NCBI GenBank assembly: GCA_024195265.1
Contig: JAJLRJ010000014.1
Coordinates: forward strand, 16,571,959 to 16,635,958
Direction: 5' to 3'
DNA from: Dendrophyllia cribrosa
Taxonomy: Eukaryota; Cnidaria; Anthozoa; Scleractinia; Dendrophylliidae
Length of the DNA stretch: 64,000 bases
Part shown: one piece after another, positions 63,320 through 64,000 of the stretch
How positions within the stretch are numbered: the stretch's first letter is position 1
How the letters are laid out: each line of letters begins with the position of its first letter
Notes under the pieces: generated by a model
What the model was told of the DNA's origin: nothing
Database searches by the model: none
The model's input: only the letters and a program-made list of their open reading frames with translations
Program-made: the position numbers and the translations under genes

Positions 63320-63534
63320 CAGTGCTGCTACTGTTACCGGGGCCACCTTGACAAAGTTAACCAATCGCAAAGAAGAACGGGAACAATAGATTCCAACATT
63401 TTAATGTTAAAATTTCATTGTTCTGTACTCGACATTTCATTATTCAAGTCGCAAATTTTGGAATCTATTGCTCCCGTTCTGTTTTGTGATTGGTTAACTT
63501 TGTCTAGGTCGCCCCGGTAACAGTAGCAGCACTG
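63320..63534. mobile_element. 215-bp TA-flanked mariner-like MITE
   Basis: TA|CAGTGCTGCTACTGTTACCG to CGGTAACAGTAGCAGCACTG|TA; arms continue through TTAACCAATC and GAACGGGA(A/G)CAATAGATTCC. It lies in the first intron of the TPR-protein gene. Confidence 0.9.
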
Positions 63535-64000
63535 TAACCAGGCATTCTTTATGTAATGGCGGCCAGAATCCGTAAAGTTGCTGCCCTGGCCCTTGCCGTA
63601 TCCGAAGTGGTAGAAGACAAAATTCCATTTGAATTCGATGTTGATGGACTTGATTGATTTGATTGATTAGTGCTGCTTTTTTTAGAAACTAAGCGCATAT
63701 CTGCCTCTCGTATAATCGGTTGTGTTAAAGATGTTGTGTCCAATTTGAACGCCACCATGTTTAAGCGATTTTTTTGCGAAAATCATGCAATCACACACAA
63801 AATGATTACGACACGGCTAATGACAAGCGAAAATTGTCATCCGCTAAAATGCCAGCGGGCGCTACTCATCGTTTTCAACCGTTTCAACCAGGTTCTGAGC
63901 TGGTTGAAAAAGTTGATCAAGTTGCCCAAACCAACCAAAAAACGTTTTTTTTCCAATAGAACACAAAAAAACCCCGACCAAACCCAAACAACTAAAACCG
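63535..64000. other. Intron sequence to the right edge
   Basis: Simple TTGATTGATTTGATTGATTA repeat near 63650 and a GGTTGAAAAAGTTGATCAAG/CCAACC block near 63900 related to the ATGTTCTATTGGGG element. No exon. Confidence 0.35.

Overview
The window is eukaryotic genomic DNA. It has GT-AG introns, a tRNA-like and 5S-like Pol III content, tRNA-derived SINEs, LINE fragments and a very dense load of short inverted-repeat transposons. The protein sequences and repeat style point to a marine invertebrate, most likely an anthozoan cnidarian (coral or anemone); this is inference, because no species-diagnostic sequence can be proven by eye.

Left half (1-36 kb): a four-copy UDP-glycosyltransferase (UGT) cluster in an inverted tandem arrangement, two copies on the minus strand (A, partial at the left edge; B, 6176-15037) and two on the plus strand (C, 20463-24347; D, 27195-35982). 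All share one exon plan: a signal-peptide exon, a ~607-nt acceptor-substrate exon, a 207-nt exon, a 289-nt sugar-donor signature exon and a last exon with a transmembrane helix, a Cys-rich tail and a KxKxx ER-retrieval motif. B and D are intact (about 509 and 511 aa). C carries three separate one-base deletions and A a two-base deletion. B alone has its second exon split by an intron loaded with transposon debris, and has Gln in place of the catalytic His.

Right half (39-64 kb): a FUT8 (core alpha-1,6-fucosyltransferase) gene on the minus strand (39491-50860, about 589 aa). Head-to-head with it across a 1.2-kb intergenic region lies a MAX bHLH-zipper gene on the plus strand (52041-57958, about 187 aa). 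The same FUT8/MAX neighbourhood, also divergent, exists in human 14q23.3, so this looks like very old microsynteny. At the right edge the first exon of a TPR protein, probably protein phosphatase 5, begins at 61989.

Between and inside genes there are at least thirty repeats. They include TTAA-flanked piggyBac-like MITEs (one carrying a 5S rRNA-like Pol III unit and a captured coding exon), TA-flanked mariner-like MITEs, two elements with 8- and 9-bp target duplications that look Mutator-like, a 1.6-kb element whose terminal inverted repeats are minisatellites, SINEs, LINE remnants, Penelope-type palindromes with decayed hammerhead ribozyme cores, several minisatellites and long G/C homopolymers. 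The genes are ordinary in function; the unusual biology is in the repeats and in the divergence and decay of individual UGT copies.
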